Source of the DNA: Sphingomonas spermidinifaciens
GTDB lineage: Bacteria; Pseudomonadota; Alphaproteobacteria; Sphingomonadales; Sphingomonadaceae
DNA length: 64,000 nt
Direction of reading: 5' to 3'
Assembly: GCF_002351485.1 (NCBI RefSeq)
Contig: NZ_NWMW01000002.1
Coordinates: forward strand, 434,001 to 498,000
Both the position numbers and the translations under genes were made by a program. The notes beneath the pieces were generated by a model. The model saw nothing but the letters and a program-made list of their open reading frames with translations, was not told the DNA's origin and ran no database searches. Below are positions 18,093 to 25,885 of this stretch, piece by piece (the stretch's first letter is position 1; each line of letters begins with the position of its first letter).

Positions 18093-18763
18093 TGCATAGC
18101 TTTGAGGGCATTGCCGCGCGCCCAACCTATATTATAACGCATTGTTTTCACCGCGTTTCTTTTCGTTGAACGGGGTAACCGTCGGGGAAGCGCGGAGGTT
18201 GCATGCGCCGGACCGTTCTTTCTAATGAGTGCTTGGCATGCGGGGCTGGCGCACCTGCCGGCCTGCTCGAAGGCTGCCGAGGGCTGGTGACCGCGCGGTG
18301 CCGGTGAGGTTTGGGCGCTCGAGACGAGCCCAATTAAGCTGAACGCCTTAATGTAGGCTCAGCGCTGCCCTCACAATCCCGGCCAGTGTCCGCTTTTCGC
18401 TTTTTACTATTCAGAAGCAGCTAGGCCGCTACCGGCTCAACAGGGGCGGCAACAGATCGCGTCACCGCGAAGGCGGAGTGTCTAGATCGCAGATCAGGTT
18501 GTCGCCCAAGCTTCGCGCATACCGACCGTTATTCGTCCATGATCTGTTGAGTACGGCACCATGACTGCGCCTGGCGCGGAGCCGCCACCGCTCTTGAAGG
18601 CACTTCCTTGGCCCGGCCCACGGCCTGACGCCATCAACCCGTAAAGGGTCCGCTATGCTGTGCATGCGGCCGCTGCGCTGCGCGGTGATTGCGGCCAAGC
18701 GCCGGACACTTCGGGCGCCTGTCGAGCGGGGGCGGTCCCCGCTCCCGGACAGGAGCTACGGAG
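18093..18763. other. 670-bp gene-free stretch before the conjugative element
   Basis: Frames here are short and antisense to each other without ribosome sites. The stretch separates the chromosomal signalling genes from the first genes of the conjugative element, so a boundary could lie nearby, but no tRNA end, direct repeat or integrase could be identified. Confidence 0.4.
18718..18753 (+). promoter_or_regulatory. Hairpin leader overlapping the ribosome site of the 55-aa gene
   Basis: A two-part inverted repeat (CCTGTC...GGACAGG outside GAGCGGGG-GCGGT-CCCCGCTC) ends within the AGGAG ribosome site of the small gene starting at 18764. Such a fold could hide the ribosome site; control of translation is inference. 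Confidence 0.5.
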
Positions 18764-18931
18764 ATGCCGCTCAACCTCGCCCAACGGAACGCTTGGAACC
18801 TCTCGCGGACCCTCATGACCATCATGGTCGTGTTCCGGATCGAAGGCAGCAATTTCGGCGTCGCCGAAGAGCGCGAGTTCGACGGAGATCCCGCATTGAT
18901 CGTTCGCGAATATGATCCCTTCGCGCGCTGA
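18764..18931 (+). CDS. Small hypothetical protein (55 aa)
   Basis: Starts at an ATG 8 bases after AGGAG. The residues MPLNLAQRNAWNLSRTLMT followed by an acidic C-terminus give a soluble, unrecognised peptide. The upstream frame to 18689 is non-coding in character and includes the leader hairpin. It opens the cluster of conjugative-element genes and is followed by a GC hairpin at 18943-18961. No function can be assigned. Confidence 0.6.
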   Translation: MPLNLAQRNAWNLSRTLMTIMVVFRIEGSNFGVAEEREFDGDPALIVREYDPFAR

Positions 18932-18942
18932 TCGCGGGGCGG

Positions 18943-18961
18943 CCGGCGCCTTCGGCGCCGG
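18943..18961 (+). terminator. GC-rich hairpin after the 55-aa gene
   Basis: CCGGCGCC-TTC-GGCGCCGG forms a perfect 8-bp stem 11 bases after the stop codon. There is no T-run, so it may be only an mRNA-end stabiliser or pause site. Confidence 0.45.
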
Positions 18962-19000
18962 TTAGCGAAGTCTTCGCCGGCGGCGGGCTATGTCCCGGTG

Positions 19001-19461
19001 ATGTCGGTCGAGGGGCAAAAACTCTACCCGGGGGAAGCGGCAAGCCCATGCAACGTGCTGGCGCTCACCGATGAATATCGGCGCGCCGCCGAGGCGCTGC
19101 TGCCGACCGAGCGTCGCGGCTCGCCGCTGTCACGCGCTCCCTATCGGTTGCTCGCGATCCACGCGATCGAGCTTTATCTGAACGCCTGTCTCCTCGCCGC
19201 ATGGCATTCTCCGGCGACGGTACGGCATCTCCAGCACGATCTGGGATGCGAACCGCGCACGCGGTCGGCGCGACGCTCGTGCTGCGCAAGCGCACGCTTG
19301 CGCATCTTGGCCGCTTGTCCGAGCGGCGCGAATATCTGACCACCCGCTATGATTGCGCGCCCGCCGAGACATCCGAACTTAACCGGATCGCCGCGTCGCT
19401 GCGCGAGGTAGCCGAGAAGGTCTCGTCCTTCGTACGCGCACCGGGGACCGCCGCGCGCTGA
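19001..19461 (+). pseudogene. Helical, HEPN-like protein gene broken by a single-base frameshift
   Basis: Two overlapping plus-strand frames together make one sensible protein. The first (ATG 19001) reads through LLAIHAIELYLNACLLA...LQHDL and the second continues RTAHAVGATLVLRKRTLAHLG to the stop at 19461. The switch falls at CTGGGATG (19241-19248); one extra G (CTGGGGATG) would join them into about 153 residues. The pattern of an ELYLNA helix, a gap and an HDL motif resembles HEPN-like helical domains, a weak call. The break may be a real mutation or a base missed in a G run. Confidence 0.55.
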
Positions 19462-20089
19462 CCCTGTGCCGGCAGCACTCGCTGCGAGCGGCGACCCTCC
19501 GTTCGGCGCGCCGCCGTGCCTCGGGCCGTGCGTGGGCGCCGGGCGAGCATCGATCTGGTGGGTCATCGCCTCGTCACAGGAGGGGCGAGGTCGGCGGCGT
19601 GCGGGGGGCTGCAGACGTTCGAACGTGACGCGTCGAGGCGGGGTGCGCCCTGCAGGCCGGTGCGCGCTTGCAAGGTCCCATGGGCGGATGGGCGTCGTTC
19701 GGCGGTCGGTTCGGTCAGGTCCGAAACCGAGCCTGTGTGGGCGGGACGATCGTAAGCTGCCACGCCGTTTCCTGGGTACGCGCGTGTTCTCGCCACGGTC
19801 TTTTTCCGCTTGCGGGCCGCCCCTGAGGCCTCGTTGATGGCTGTTTGACCGGATACCGGCTTCGCCTCGTCTGACTAGCCGCAACTGCGTCACGGACTTT
19901 CTTCCCCTGGGCTTCCGCCCCACGCGCAAGCGCGCGGGGACCCCGGACGCGCCCATTCCTCGCGAGGCAAGAAAGCCCGCTTTGGCAGTCCTCCGCTTCG
20001 CTGTGGGCAGAGCTGCGGCGTCATCCGCACCCGTCCTTTGGACGCCATCGAGGCCGCATGGGGCGGTACTCGAAATCGGAGTAAGTGAC
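19462..20089. other. Long non-coding leader upstream of DUF736
   Basis: No supported gene in 628 bp; long open frames on both strands are arginine/proline-rich shadows. Short GC inverted repeats occur (for example around CGCGCAAGCGCGCG near 19925). A long untranslated leader before DUF736 would be unusual and may carry element control signals. Confidence 0.4.
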
Positions 20090-20413
20090 ATGGCGAACAT
20101 CGGCAGCTTCAAGAAGGTCGGCGACGAATATCAGGGCTCGATCGTGACCCTCAGCGTCCAGGCCAAGGGCGTCCGGATCGTCCCGGAAGACAATCGCCCG
20201 ACCGACAATGCACCCACCCACCGGGTCTATGTCGGCCGCGCGGAAATCGGCGCCGCCTGGGCCAAGACCTCGGCCGAGCAGCGCGACTATCTCTCGGTCA
20301 AGCTCGACGATCCCAGCTTCACCCAGCCCATCTTCGCGAACCTCTTCGACGACGAAGGCGGTGAGACCTTTAGCCTGATCTGGTCGCGCCCGCGGCGCGC
20401 CAGCAACGACTGA
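20090..20413 (+). CDS. DUF736 family protein (first copy)
   Basis: The ATG at 20090 follows GGAG at a normal distance and gives 107 residues beginning MANIGSFKKVGDEYQG, with HRVYVGRAEIGAAW in the middle and SLIWSRPR near the end, all typical of DUF736. The family is a small beta-rich protein almost restricted to conjugative elements and plasmids of Proteobacteria; its role is unknown. The open frame upstream to 19982 is rejected because it lacks family similarity. A strong terminator follows directly. Confidence 0.88.
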   Translation: MANIGSFKKVGDEYQGSIVTLSVQAKGVRIVPEDNRPTDNAPTHRVYVGRAEIGAAWAKTSAEQRDYLSVKLDDPSFTQPIFANLFDDEGGETFSLIWSRPRRASND

Positions 20414-20423
20414 CACCAGGCCA

Positions 20424-20455
20424 AGGCGCCCCGCCGGAGACGGCGGGGCGCCTTT
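20424..20455 (+). terminator. Rho-independent terminator after DUF736
   Basis: A perfect 12-bp stem (AGGCGCCCCGCC / GGCGGGGCGCCT) with loop GGAGAC runs into TTT and starts 11 bases after the stop codon. It separates the first DUF736 gene from the regulator cluster. Confidence 0.85.
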
Positions 20456-20720
20456 CGCGTGCTTGTTGGGCTGATGGTTTGCTTCAGTTGTCCGCGCGCG
20501 GGGATAGCCTTGTGCCATCGGCGGGCCTTCGGTCGCGGGTAGTGAATGGCGAGCCTTTCGGGCGGGAATAGTCCCGCCGGAGCGCCTCGCCGTCGCCATC
20601 CGCCCGCCTCTTACGGCCCAGGCCCACTGGTTTGCGAAGCACGACCGCCCCGACTTCGCGCAGGAATTCCTGCGGCGAAACGCGGCGTATCGCGCGGCCT
20701 GGCGCGGTCGGGCAGCGCCC

Positions 20721-21341
20721 TTGGCGGCCAGGAAGTGCTTGGCTGAAGCACGAAGCTGGGGGCTGGTGCGCCTGTTCGATCCCGATCGGCCAGTGCGCGC
20801 GGCGCCCGCGATCTGGCGGGCGGAATGCGCGTCGCAGATCGTCTCGCTGGCGGCGGCGCCCGCCGGCCTTGCCGGCGCCTCGCCGCTTCCCGACATCGAG
20901 CCTGCGATCGAGTTCAGCGTTGCCGACAGGCGTCATCTCGTCTTCGACATCGCCGGCGCGCGGCATCGTTTTGAGGTCCTGGGGACCGAACTCAGCGCGC
21001 CGCTGGTGATCCTGTTGCCGCCGCTGGCCGACGCGCTGCGCGCTGCCACCTGCGACGCGGCACGGCGCATGTTTGCCGGGCTGAGCATGGCCGAGCCACT
21101 GGCTGCCATGCGCCCGAGCGCCTTGCAGCGGCACCGCCTGGCGCTGCTCCTCAGCGTGCTCGACGCCTCGGTGGCGGGCGCCAGCAATCGCGAGATCGGC
21201 ATGGGAATCGTCTATCCCTGGCTTGCCGGGACCGACGCGGCTGCGTGGAAGGCGATGAGCGAGCGCCGCCGCGTCCAACGGCTCTTGGCCGAGGCCCTGG
21301 CGCTCGCCGCAGGTGGCTATCGCCGTCTCCTGTCCGGCTAA
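20721..21341 (+). CDS. DUF6499/DUF2285-type regulator, start uncertain
   Basis: The C-terminal half has the DUF2285 pattern (FDIAGARHRFEVLG, then LALLLSVLDASVAGASNREI). The reading frame continues upstream of the first usual start codon (TTG 20721) through FAQEFLRRNAAYRAAW at about 20655-20702, which matches the DUF6499 N-terminal helix, so the true protein probably starts near 20600. No ATG, GTG or TTG exists in that frame after the stop at 20505, only ATC/ATA codons. Family members are DNA-binding-like regulators found just upstream of the AlpA-like gene in such elements. Either a rare start codon or a mutated start is implied. Confidence 0.7.
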   Translation: MAARKCLAEARSWGLVRLFDPDRPVRAAPAIWRAECASQIVSLAAAPAGLAGASPLPDIEPAIEFSVADRRHLVFDIAGARHRFEVLGTELSAPLVILLPPLADALRAATCDAARRMFAGLSMAEPLAAMRPSALQRHRLALLLSVLDASVAGASNREIGMGIVYPWLAGTDAAAWKAMSERRRVQRLLAEALALAAGGYRRLLSG

Positions 21342-21462
21342 GGGGCGACATTTGCCCCGGTGCGGTTTCGGCCGCTCCCTCCGGGGTGCCATCTGCCGCC
21401 ATTGAACGCCCGTGATTGGAACTGGCCCGCGGTGCTTGCCGGGCCAACCCCGGAGGCTCCGA

Positions 21463-21738
21463 ATGACTGGTGAGACGACGCAGCGGCTGCTCAGGACACC
21501 CGATGCGGCACTGCTCCTCGGCCTGTCGGCGCGCACGCTGGAGAAGCATCGCTGTTATGGCACCGGCCCCGTCTATCGTAAGCTGGGCGGGCGCATCGTC
21601 TACTCGGTCGACGACCTGATCCGCTGGGCCGACCAGGGCGTCCGCCGCTCGACCTCAGACAGCGGCACCGGCACCGTCCATCCCGCCAAGCGCATCGATC
21701 CGAGCATCCTCGAGCGCAAGGGGCCGGTGCGGCGATGA
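21463..21738 (+). CDS. AlpA/MerR-like helix-turn-helix protein
   Basis: The 91-residue protein begins at an ATG 8 bases after GGAGG. Its N-terminal half is a winged helix-turn-helix of the excisionase/AlpA type: LRTPDAALLLGLSARTLEKHRCYGTG (quoted in part) followed by VYRKLGGRIVYSVDDLIRWA. Such proteins act as excision directionality factors or as activators of element genes. The stop overlaps the next start (ATGA). In related elements a replication-like gene and parA often follow; both are missing here. Confidence 0.85.
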   Translation: MTGETTQRLLRTPDAALLLGLSARTLEKHRCYGTGPVYRKLGGRIVYSVDDLIRWADQGVRRSTSDSGTGTVHPAKRIDPSILERKGPVRR

Positions 21739-22265
21739 GCGCGCCGAGCGTCGCTTCCGAGCCGGGGGCGCTTGTCCCCGCGCGCGAACAAGGCTCTCCC
21801 TTCCCGGGGATAACCACGGTCGAGCTGACCTGGGTAGAGCAGTCGACCGAGTGCTGGATCCGCTTCGGCGCGCCGCTTCTCGACCAGATCCTCGACCGAC
21901 GCCGGCGCCTGCTTTCCTTCGCCGCCGGCAGCGTGTTCGCCTTCGTGCGCTGGGCATCGAACGACTATGGCACAGTCCTTTCCCGGCTCGATATCGTCCG
22001 GACCGTTGCCCCGGGTGGTGCCTATACGACGCTCGCCTGTGTCACGCCCGGCGGCGAACTGCTGCTCCATCTGGGCGGCTGGCCGAAGGTCAGGCGCGTG
22101 CTCGAGCTGATTGACGCGATCGAGGATCTCGGCATCGATCCGTGCGCGGTCGCGCCCGATTATTGGCGCCACGCGCACAATCGGCTGGTCGCCGGCCAAG
22201 CCTCGCGCGCCTATTCGCTGGCGCGGCATCGCGCCTGGCTGCTGCGGCGGGAGATCGGCGCATGA
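21735..22265 (+). CDS. DUF2840 family protein
   Basis: 176 residues with the family hallmarks VELTWVEQSTECWIRFG, FVRWASNDYGTV and LLHLGGWPKVRRVLELID. DUF2840 genes are found almost only beside traF in conjugative elements; the function is unknown. It overlaps both neighbours by 4 bp (ATGA), indicating one translationally coupled unit of HTH, DUF2840, S26 peptidase and DUF736. Confidence 0.88.
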   Translation: MSAPSVASEPGALVPAREQGSPFPGITTVELTWVEQSTECWIRFGAPLLDQILDRRRRLLSFAAGSVFAFVRWASNDYGTVLSRLDIVRTVAPGGAYTTLACVTPGGELLLHLGGWPKVRRVLELIDAIEDLGIDPCAVAPDYWRHAHNRLVAGQASRAYSLARHRAWLLRREIGA

Positions 22266-22837
22266 CGCGCTTCGGCGTCCTGCTTACCGGCTACTGCGCG
22301 ATCGCCGCCGTGGTGATCCCGGCGTTCGTCCAGCCGGTGCCGCGGCTGATGTGGAATGTCAGCGCCAGCGTGCCCGTGGGGCTCTACTTGGCACGTCCCG
22401 CGTCCAATCTGAAGCGCGGGGATCTCGTCGCGGCGCATGCGCCGGCGCCGGTCGCCTTGCTGATGGCCCATCGCGGCTATCTCCCCTCACGCGTCCCCAT
22501 GCTCAAGCATGTCGCGGCCACCGCCGGACAGCGTGTCTGCCGCACTGGGCTAATGGTGTCGATCGACGGCGAACACGTCGCGGAGGCGCGCCCGCGCGAT
22601 CGGATGGGGCGCCCGCTACCCTCCTGGAGCGGCTGCCGTACGCTCGGCGCCGGCGAGGTTTTTCTGCTCAACCCGGCCTCGGCCGCGAGCTTCGACGGCC
22701 GCTATTCCGGGCCTATCCCCGCGCGCGGAATCATCGGGGTGATGACGCCTCTGTGGCTGCCCGGAGGCGCGGATGCCGATCTGCCATCCTTTTCCCAAGC
22801 GAAGACCAAGGAGCGTCCAAATGATCAGGATCGGTGA
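22262..22837 (+). CDS. S26-family signal peptidase, TraF-like
   Basis: The ATG at 22262 gives 191 residues with one N-terminal membrane helix (about 5-25). The catalytic Ser lies in SASVPVGLY and the general-base Lys in MLKHVAATAGQ, as in TraF/LepB-type peptidases; GPIPARGIIG resembles the later family box. TraF in RP4-type systems cleaves and cyclises the pilin TrbC in the periplasm; the trbC gene is present at 37169-37498. The frame open upstream to 22142 overlaps DUF2840 and is rejected. Confidence 0.85.
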   Translation: MTRFGVLLTGYCAIAAVVIPAFVQPVPRLMWNVSASVPVGLYLARPASNLKRGDLVAAHAPAPVALLMAHRGYLPSRVPMLKHVAATAGQRVCRTGLMVSIDGEHVAEARPRDRMGRPLPSWSGCRTLGAGEVFLLNPASAASFDGRYSGPIPARGIIGVMTPLWLPGGADADLPSFSQAKTKERPNDQDR

Positions 22838-23165
22838 ATTTCGCGAGCATGGCGACGGCTATTCCGGCCGCCTCGAGATGCTCGGACTCAGGGCTGCGGT
22901 TCTGATCTTGCCTGCCACTCGCAGCGACGTCAGGAACGCACCCGACTTCCGCGTCCATGCCGGCGAGACCGCCGACGGACCCGAGATCGGGGCTGCCTGG
23001 AAGCGCACTGGCGAGCGCGCCGGGGCCTATCTGGCGGTCGTCGTCGACGATCCGCAATTGCCGCGCGCCATTCGCGCCAACCTGTTCCGGCCGACGATCG
23101 AGGGCCAGCCGCATTTGCTCTTCTGGCAGCGCAACCGGCGCCGCCGCGAGACCGAGCAGCAGTGA
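22821..23165 (+). CDS. DUF736 family protein (second copy)
   Basis: 114 residues starting MIRIGEFREHGDGYSG, with VHAGETADGPEIGAAW and HLLFWQRNRRRR, clearly the same family as the copy at 20090-20413 but diverged. It overlaps the end of the S26 gene by 17 bp and couples to the next gene through TGATG. An arginine-rich tail suggests possible nucleic-acid contact. Confidence 0.85.
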   Translation: MIRIGEFREHGDGYSGRLEMLGLRAAVLILPATRSDVRNAPDFRVHAGETADGPEIGAAWKRTGERAGAYLAVVVDDPQLPRAIRANLFRPTIEGQPHLLFWQRNRRRRETEQQ

Positions 23166-23884
23166 TGCCGCGTGCGATCGGCCCTCGATCTGGCGGGCGT
23201 TTGTCGGCCGTGGCCTGGGTGCTGGCATGCATTGGCTCGCCGCTGGCGAGCGCGCATGCCGTCCCCATCTCGGCGACATGCGCACCTTCGGTGGTGCTCG
23301 ATGCGCCGATCGCACGCGCCGCTGCGCGTTTCGCGATTACGGACGCGCTGATCCGCGCGGTAATCGCGGTGGAGAGTGGCGGTGCGGTCTATGCCGTGTC
23401 GCCGAAGGGCGCGATGGGGCTGATGCAGCTGATGCCCGGCACCTGGGCCGAGTTGCGTGCGCGTTACGCACTCGGGCACGATCCCTTCGACCCATGCGAC
23501 AACATATTCGCAGGCACCGCCTATCTTCGCGAGCTGCTCGATCGCTATGGCGATCCCGGCTTCCTCGCCGCCTATAATGCCGGGCCGGGGCGCTACGAAG
23601 CCTATCTTTCGGGCCGTCCCTTGCCCGCGGAAACCATCGCCTATGTCGCTCGCCTTTCCGGGCGAATGATCGGCGGCAGCGCTCCGGTTCCCGTTCGCGC
23701 ATTGCCCGATGCCGAGGCCTGGCGGTGGGGTGGATTGTTCGTCGGCACGTCCGAACCTGCGGGCACGGATGACGCTCAACCCGGCCAATCTTCGTCCCCC
23801 GAACCGCAGAGCAAGCCTGACGCACGACCGTCCGAACCTCCTCGGGATCCGGTCTTCGTGCCGCGGACGGGCGTTCCGAAATGA
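23165..23884 (+). CDS. Lytic transglycosylase (conjugation-associated)
   Basis: The 239-residue protein has a signal-like hydrophobic stretch near residues 15-32, then an SLT domain (about 55-165) with the catalytic Glu in IAVESGG, the GLMQLMPGTW motif and FLAAYNAGPGRYE. It cleaves peptidoglycan glycan strands with 1,6-anhydro product formation, opening the wall for the transfer apparatus. The C-terminal 60 residues are proline/serine-rich and disordered. It starts at an ATG that shares its A with the previous stop. Confidence 0.88.
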   Translation: MPRAIGPRSGGRLSAVAWVLACIGSPLASAHAVPISATCAPSVVLDAPIARAAARFAITDALIRAVIAVESGGAVYAVSPKGAMGLMQLMPGTWAELRARYALGHDPFDPCDNIFAGTAYLRELLDRYGDPGFLAAYNAGPGRYEAYLSGRPLPAETIAYVARLSGRMIGGSAPVPVRALPDAEAWRWGGLFVGTSEPAGTDDAQPGQSSSPEPQSKPDARPSEPPRDPVFVPRTGVPK

Positions 23885-24074
23885 CGGGTATGCGCATGTT
23901 TCTGCGTCGTCTCTTTCCGCTTCGGAAATATGAGAGACGCTGGGTGTGGGAGGCGACAGAAGGGCGTAGTTGGGGATGGCAAGATAAAAGCGCCGCCGTC
24001 TACGGGCGGCTAAATGGTTGTTGCGGCTTGCGAATTTGCGCCGTCGCCGATTGGATTCAGCCGTCGCAAGCCCA

Positions 24075-24091
24075 ATTTTGTGCCGCAAAAT
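24075..24091. repeat. Inverted repeat upstream of the relaxase gene, oriT candidate
   Basis: ATTTTG-TGCCG-CAAAAT is a perfect 6-bp stem in the AT-richer 247-bp gap just before the relaxase gene, the usual place for an origin of transfer. No known nick site was recognised, so this is only a candidate. Confidence 0.3.
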
Positions 24092-24131
24092 CAACGCATC
24101 GGGCGCTGGCACACGCGCCGGGAGCACGCTC

Positions 24132-25871
24132 ATGAGCGGCGACGACGACTTCCGGATCAGACCCGGAAAGGGGCGAAGCCGGGGATCGGACAACGCCCGT
24201 CCGCTGAGCCTCGCCGCCCAGGTCAAGCGCGCGGCGGGACGCTCGGGCTTCGTCGCGGGGATCGCCCGGCGGGGCGGCGGGTCCGGACGACTCGCGCGCG
24301 GCCGCGGTGCGACGCTTGCCGTCCGGCGTTTCGCCGGGTCGCGACGCGTCGTGATTGCGGCCCGCATCGTTCGCCATCGGGGACCGCAATTTCGCGGGGC
24401 ACCGCTCGGTCGTCATATCGCCTATCTCGAGCGCGACGGCGTGACCCGCGATGGCCGCGACGCCTCGATGTTCGACGCGCGCGGCGACCAGGCGAGCGGC
24501 GACGCCTTCGCCGGACGCTGCGCGGACGACCGCCACCACTTCCGCTTCATCGTATCGCCCGAGGATGCGGGCGAGCTCGCCGATCTCAGGACCTTCACGC
24601 GCGAACTGATGGCCGATGCCGCCAAGGATCTCGGCACGCCGCTCGACTGGGTCGCGGTCGACCATTGGAACACCGACAATCCGCACGTCCATGTGCTGGT
24701 CCGCGGGGTGGCGGGCGATGGCGCCGATCTCGTGATCGACCGCGCCTATATCGCGCAAGGGCTGCGTCACCGCGCCGAAGCCCGCGTCACCCTCGAGCTT
24801 GGTCCGCGCAGTGCGCGCGATATCGACGCCGCGCTCGGGCGTGAGGTCGAGGCCGAGCGCTGGACCAGTCTCGATCGCGGCTTGCAGGCGCGCGCCGGCG
24901 AGGACAATATTGTCGACCTTCGGCCGCAGGCCGATGCGCGGCACGAACGCTGCGACCTGTTGCTGATGGGGCGGGCGCAGAAGCTCGAGCGGCTTGGTCT
25001 GGCCACCCCGGCGGGCACGGCGCGCTGGAAGCTCAAGGCCGATCTCGAGCCGCGGCTTCGCGCGCTTGGCGAGCGCGGCGACATCATCAAAATAATGCAT
25101 CGCGCCATGCAGGGCGCGGGACGCGATCTCCATGACGGGCAGCTCGCGATCCACCGCCAAGGCGCCGCCGAGCCGGTCATCGGCCGGCTGGTCGAGCGCG
25201 GGCTTCAGGACGAGCTCGCCGGCAGCGCCTATGCGATCATCGACGGTATCGATGGCCGCCTCCATCATTTGCGCTTCACCGACCTCGCGCTGACGGGCGA
25301 CGCCAGCCCCGGCGCGATCGTCGAGGTCCGCAACTGGCAGGACCGTAGCGGGGCCGCACGCAGCGCGCTGGCCGTCCGCAGCGATCTCGCGCTCGATGCG
25401 CAGGTAAAGGCACGTGGCGCGACCTGGCTCGACCGGCAATTGCTCGGGAACGATCCTTCGCTGACCGGCCGGGCGTTCGGCGGCGACGTGCGGGCGGCGA
25501 TGGCAGCGCGCGAGGAGCAGCTGATCGGCCAGGGCCTGGCGAGCCGGCGCGGAGGTCGGGTCGTGCTCGCTCCGAACCTGATCGACACGCTGCGCTCGGC
25601 AGAGCTGCGCGAGGCCACCACACGGATCGCCGAACGCACCGGGCTCAAGCCCTATGAGGCAGGGCCGGGATCCACCATCGCCGGCACCTACCGCGAGCGC
25701 GTGACGCTCGCCTCGGGCCGCTTCGCAATGATCGACGATGGGCTGGGCTTCCAGCTTGTCCCCTGGCGGCCGGCGCTCGAACGCCAGCTCGGTCAGATCG
25801 TCACCAGCACCATGGCTGGCGGGGGCGGGATCGATTGGACACTCGGCCGTAGCCGCGGCCTCGGCATCTAG
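24132..25871 (+). CDS. DUF3363 relaxase/mobilisation nuclease
   Basis: The ATG at 24132 gives 579 residues. The N-terminal third is a VirD2-like relaxase: a conserved HHFRFIVSPEDA block and the metal-binding histidine triad region DNPHVHVLVRG, followed by LELGPRSARDI. The C-terminal region (about 220-579) is DUF3363, usual in relaxases of these elements. It nicks oriT and pilots the transferred strand covalently. The catalytic Tyr cannot be fixed by eye. It lies 14 bp before the coupling-protein gene. Confidence 0.88.
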   Translation: MSGDDDFRIRPGKGRSRGSDNARPLSLAAQVKRAAGRSGFVAGIARRGGGSGRLARGRGATLAVRRFAGSRRVVIAARIVRHRGPQFRGAPLGRHIAYLERDGVTRDGRDASMFDARGDQASGDAFAGRCADDRHHFRFIVSPEDAGELADLRTFTRELMADAAKDLGTPLDWVAVDHWNTDNPHVHVLVRGVAGDGADLVIDRAYIAQGLRHRAEARVTLELGPRSARDIDAALGREVEAERWTSLDRGLQARAGEDNIVDLRPQADARHERCDLLLMGRAQKLERLGLATPAGTARWKLKADLEPRLRALGERGDIIKIMHRAMQGAGRDLHDGQLAIHRQGAAEPVIGRLVERGLQDELAGSAYAIIDGIDGRLHHLRFTDLALTGDASPGAIVEVRNWQDRSGAARSALAVRSDLALDAQVKARGATWLDRQLLGNDPSLTGRAFGGDVRAAMAAREEQLIGQGLASRRGGRVVLAPNLIDTLRSAELREATTRIAERTGLKPYEAGPGSTIAGTYRERVTLASGRFAMIDDGLGFQLVPWRPALERQLGQIVTSTMAGGGGIDWTLGRSRGLGI

Positions 25872-25885
25872 AAAAGGCGCTTCCC

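Noticed and set aside
22773..22820. Upstream start for the second DUF736 gene
   Set aside because: The extra residues come from out-of-frame S26 peptidase coding; the ATG at 22821 gives the standard family start.
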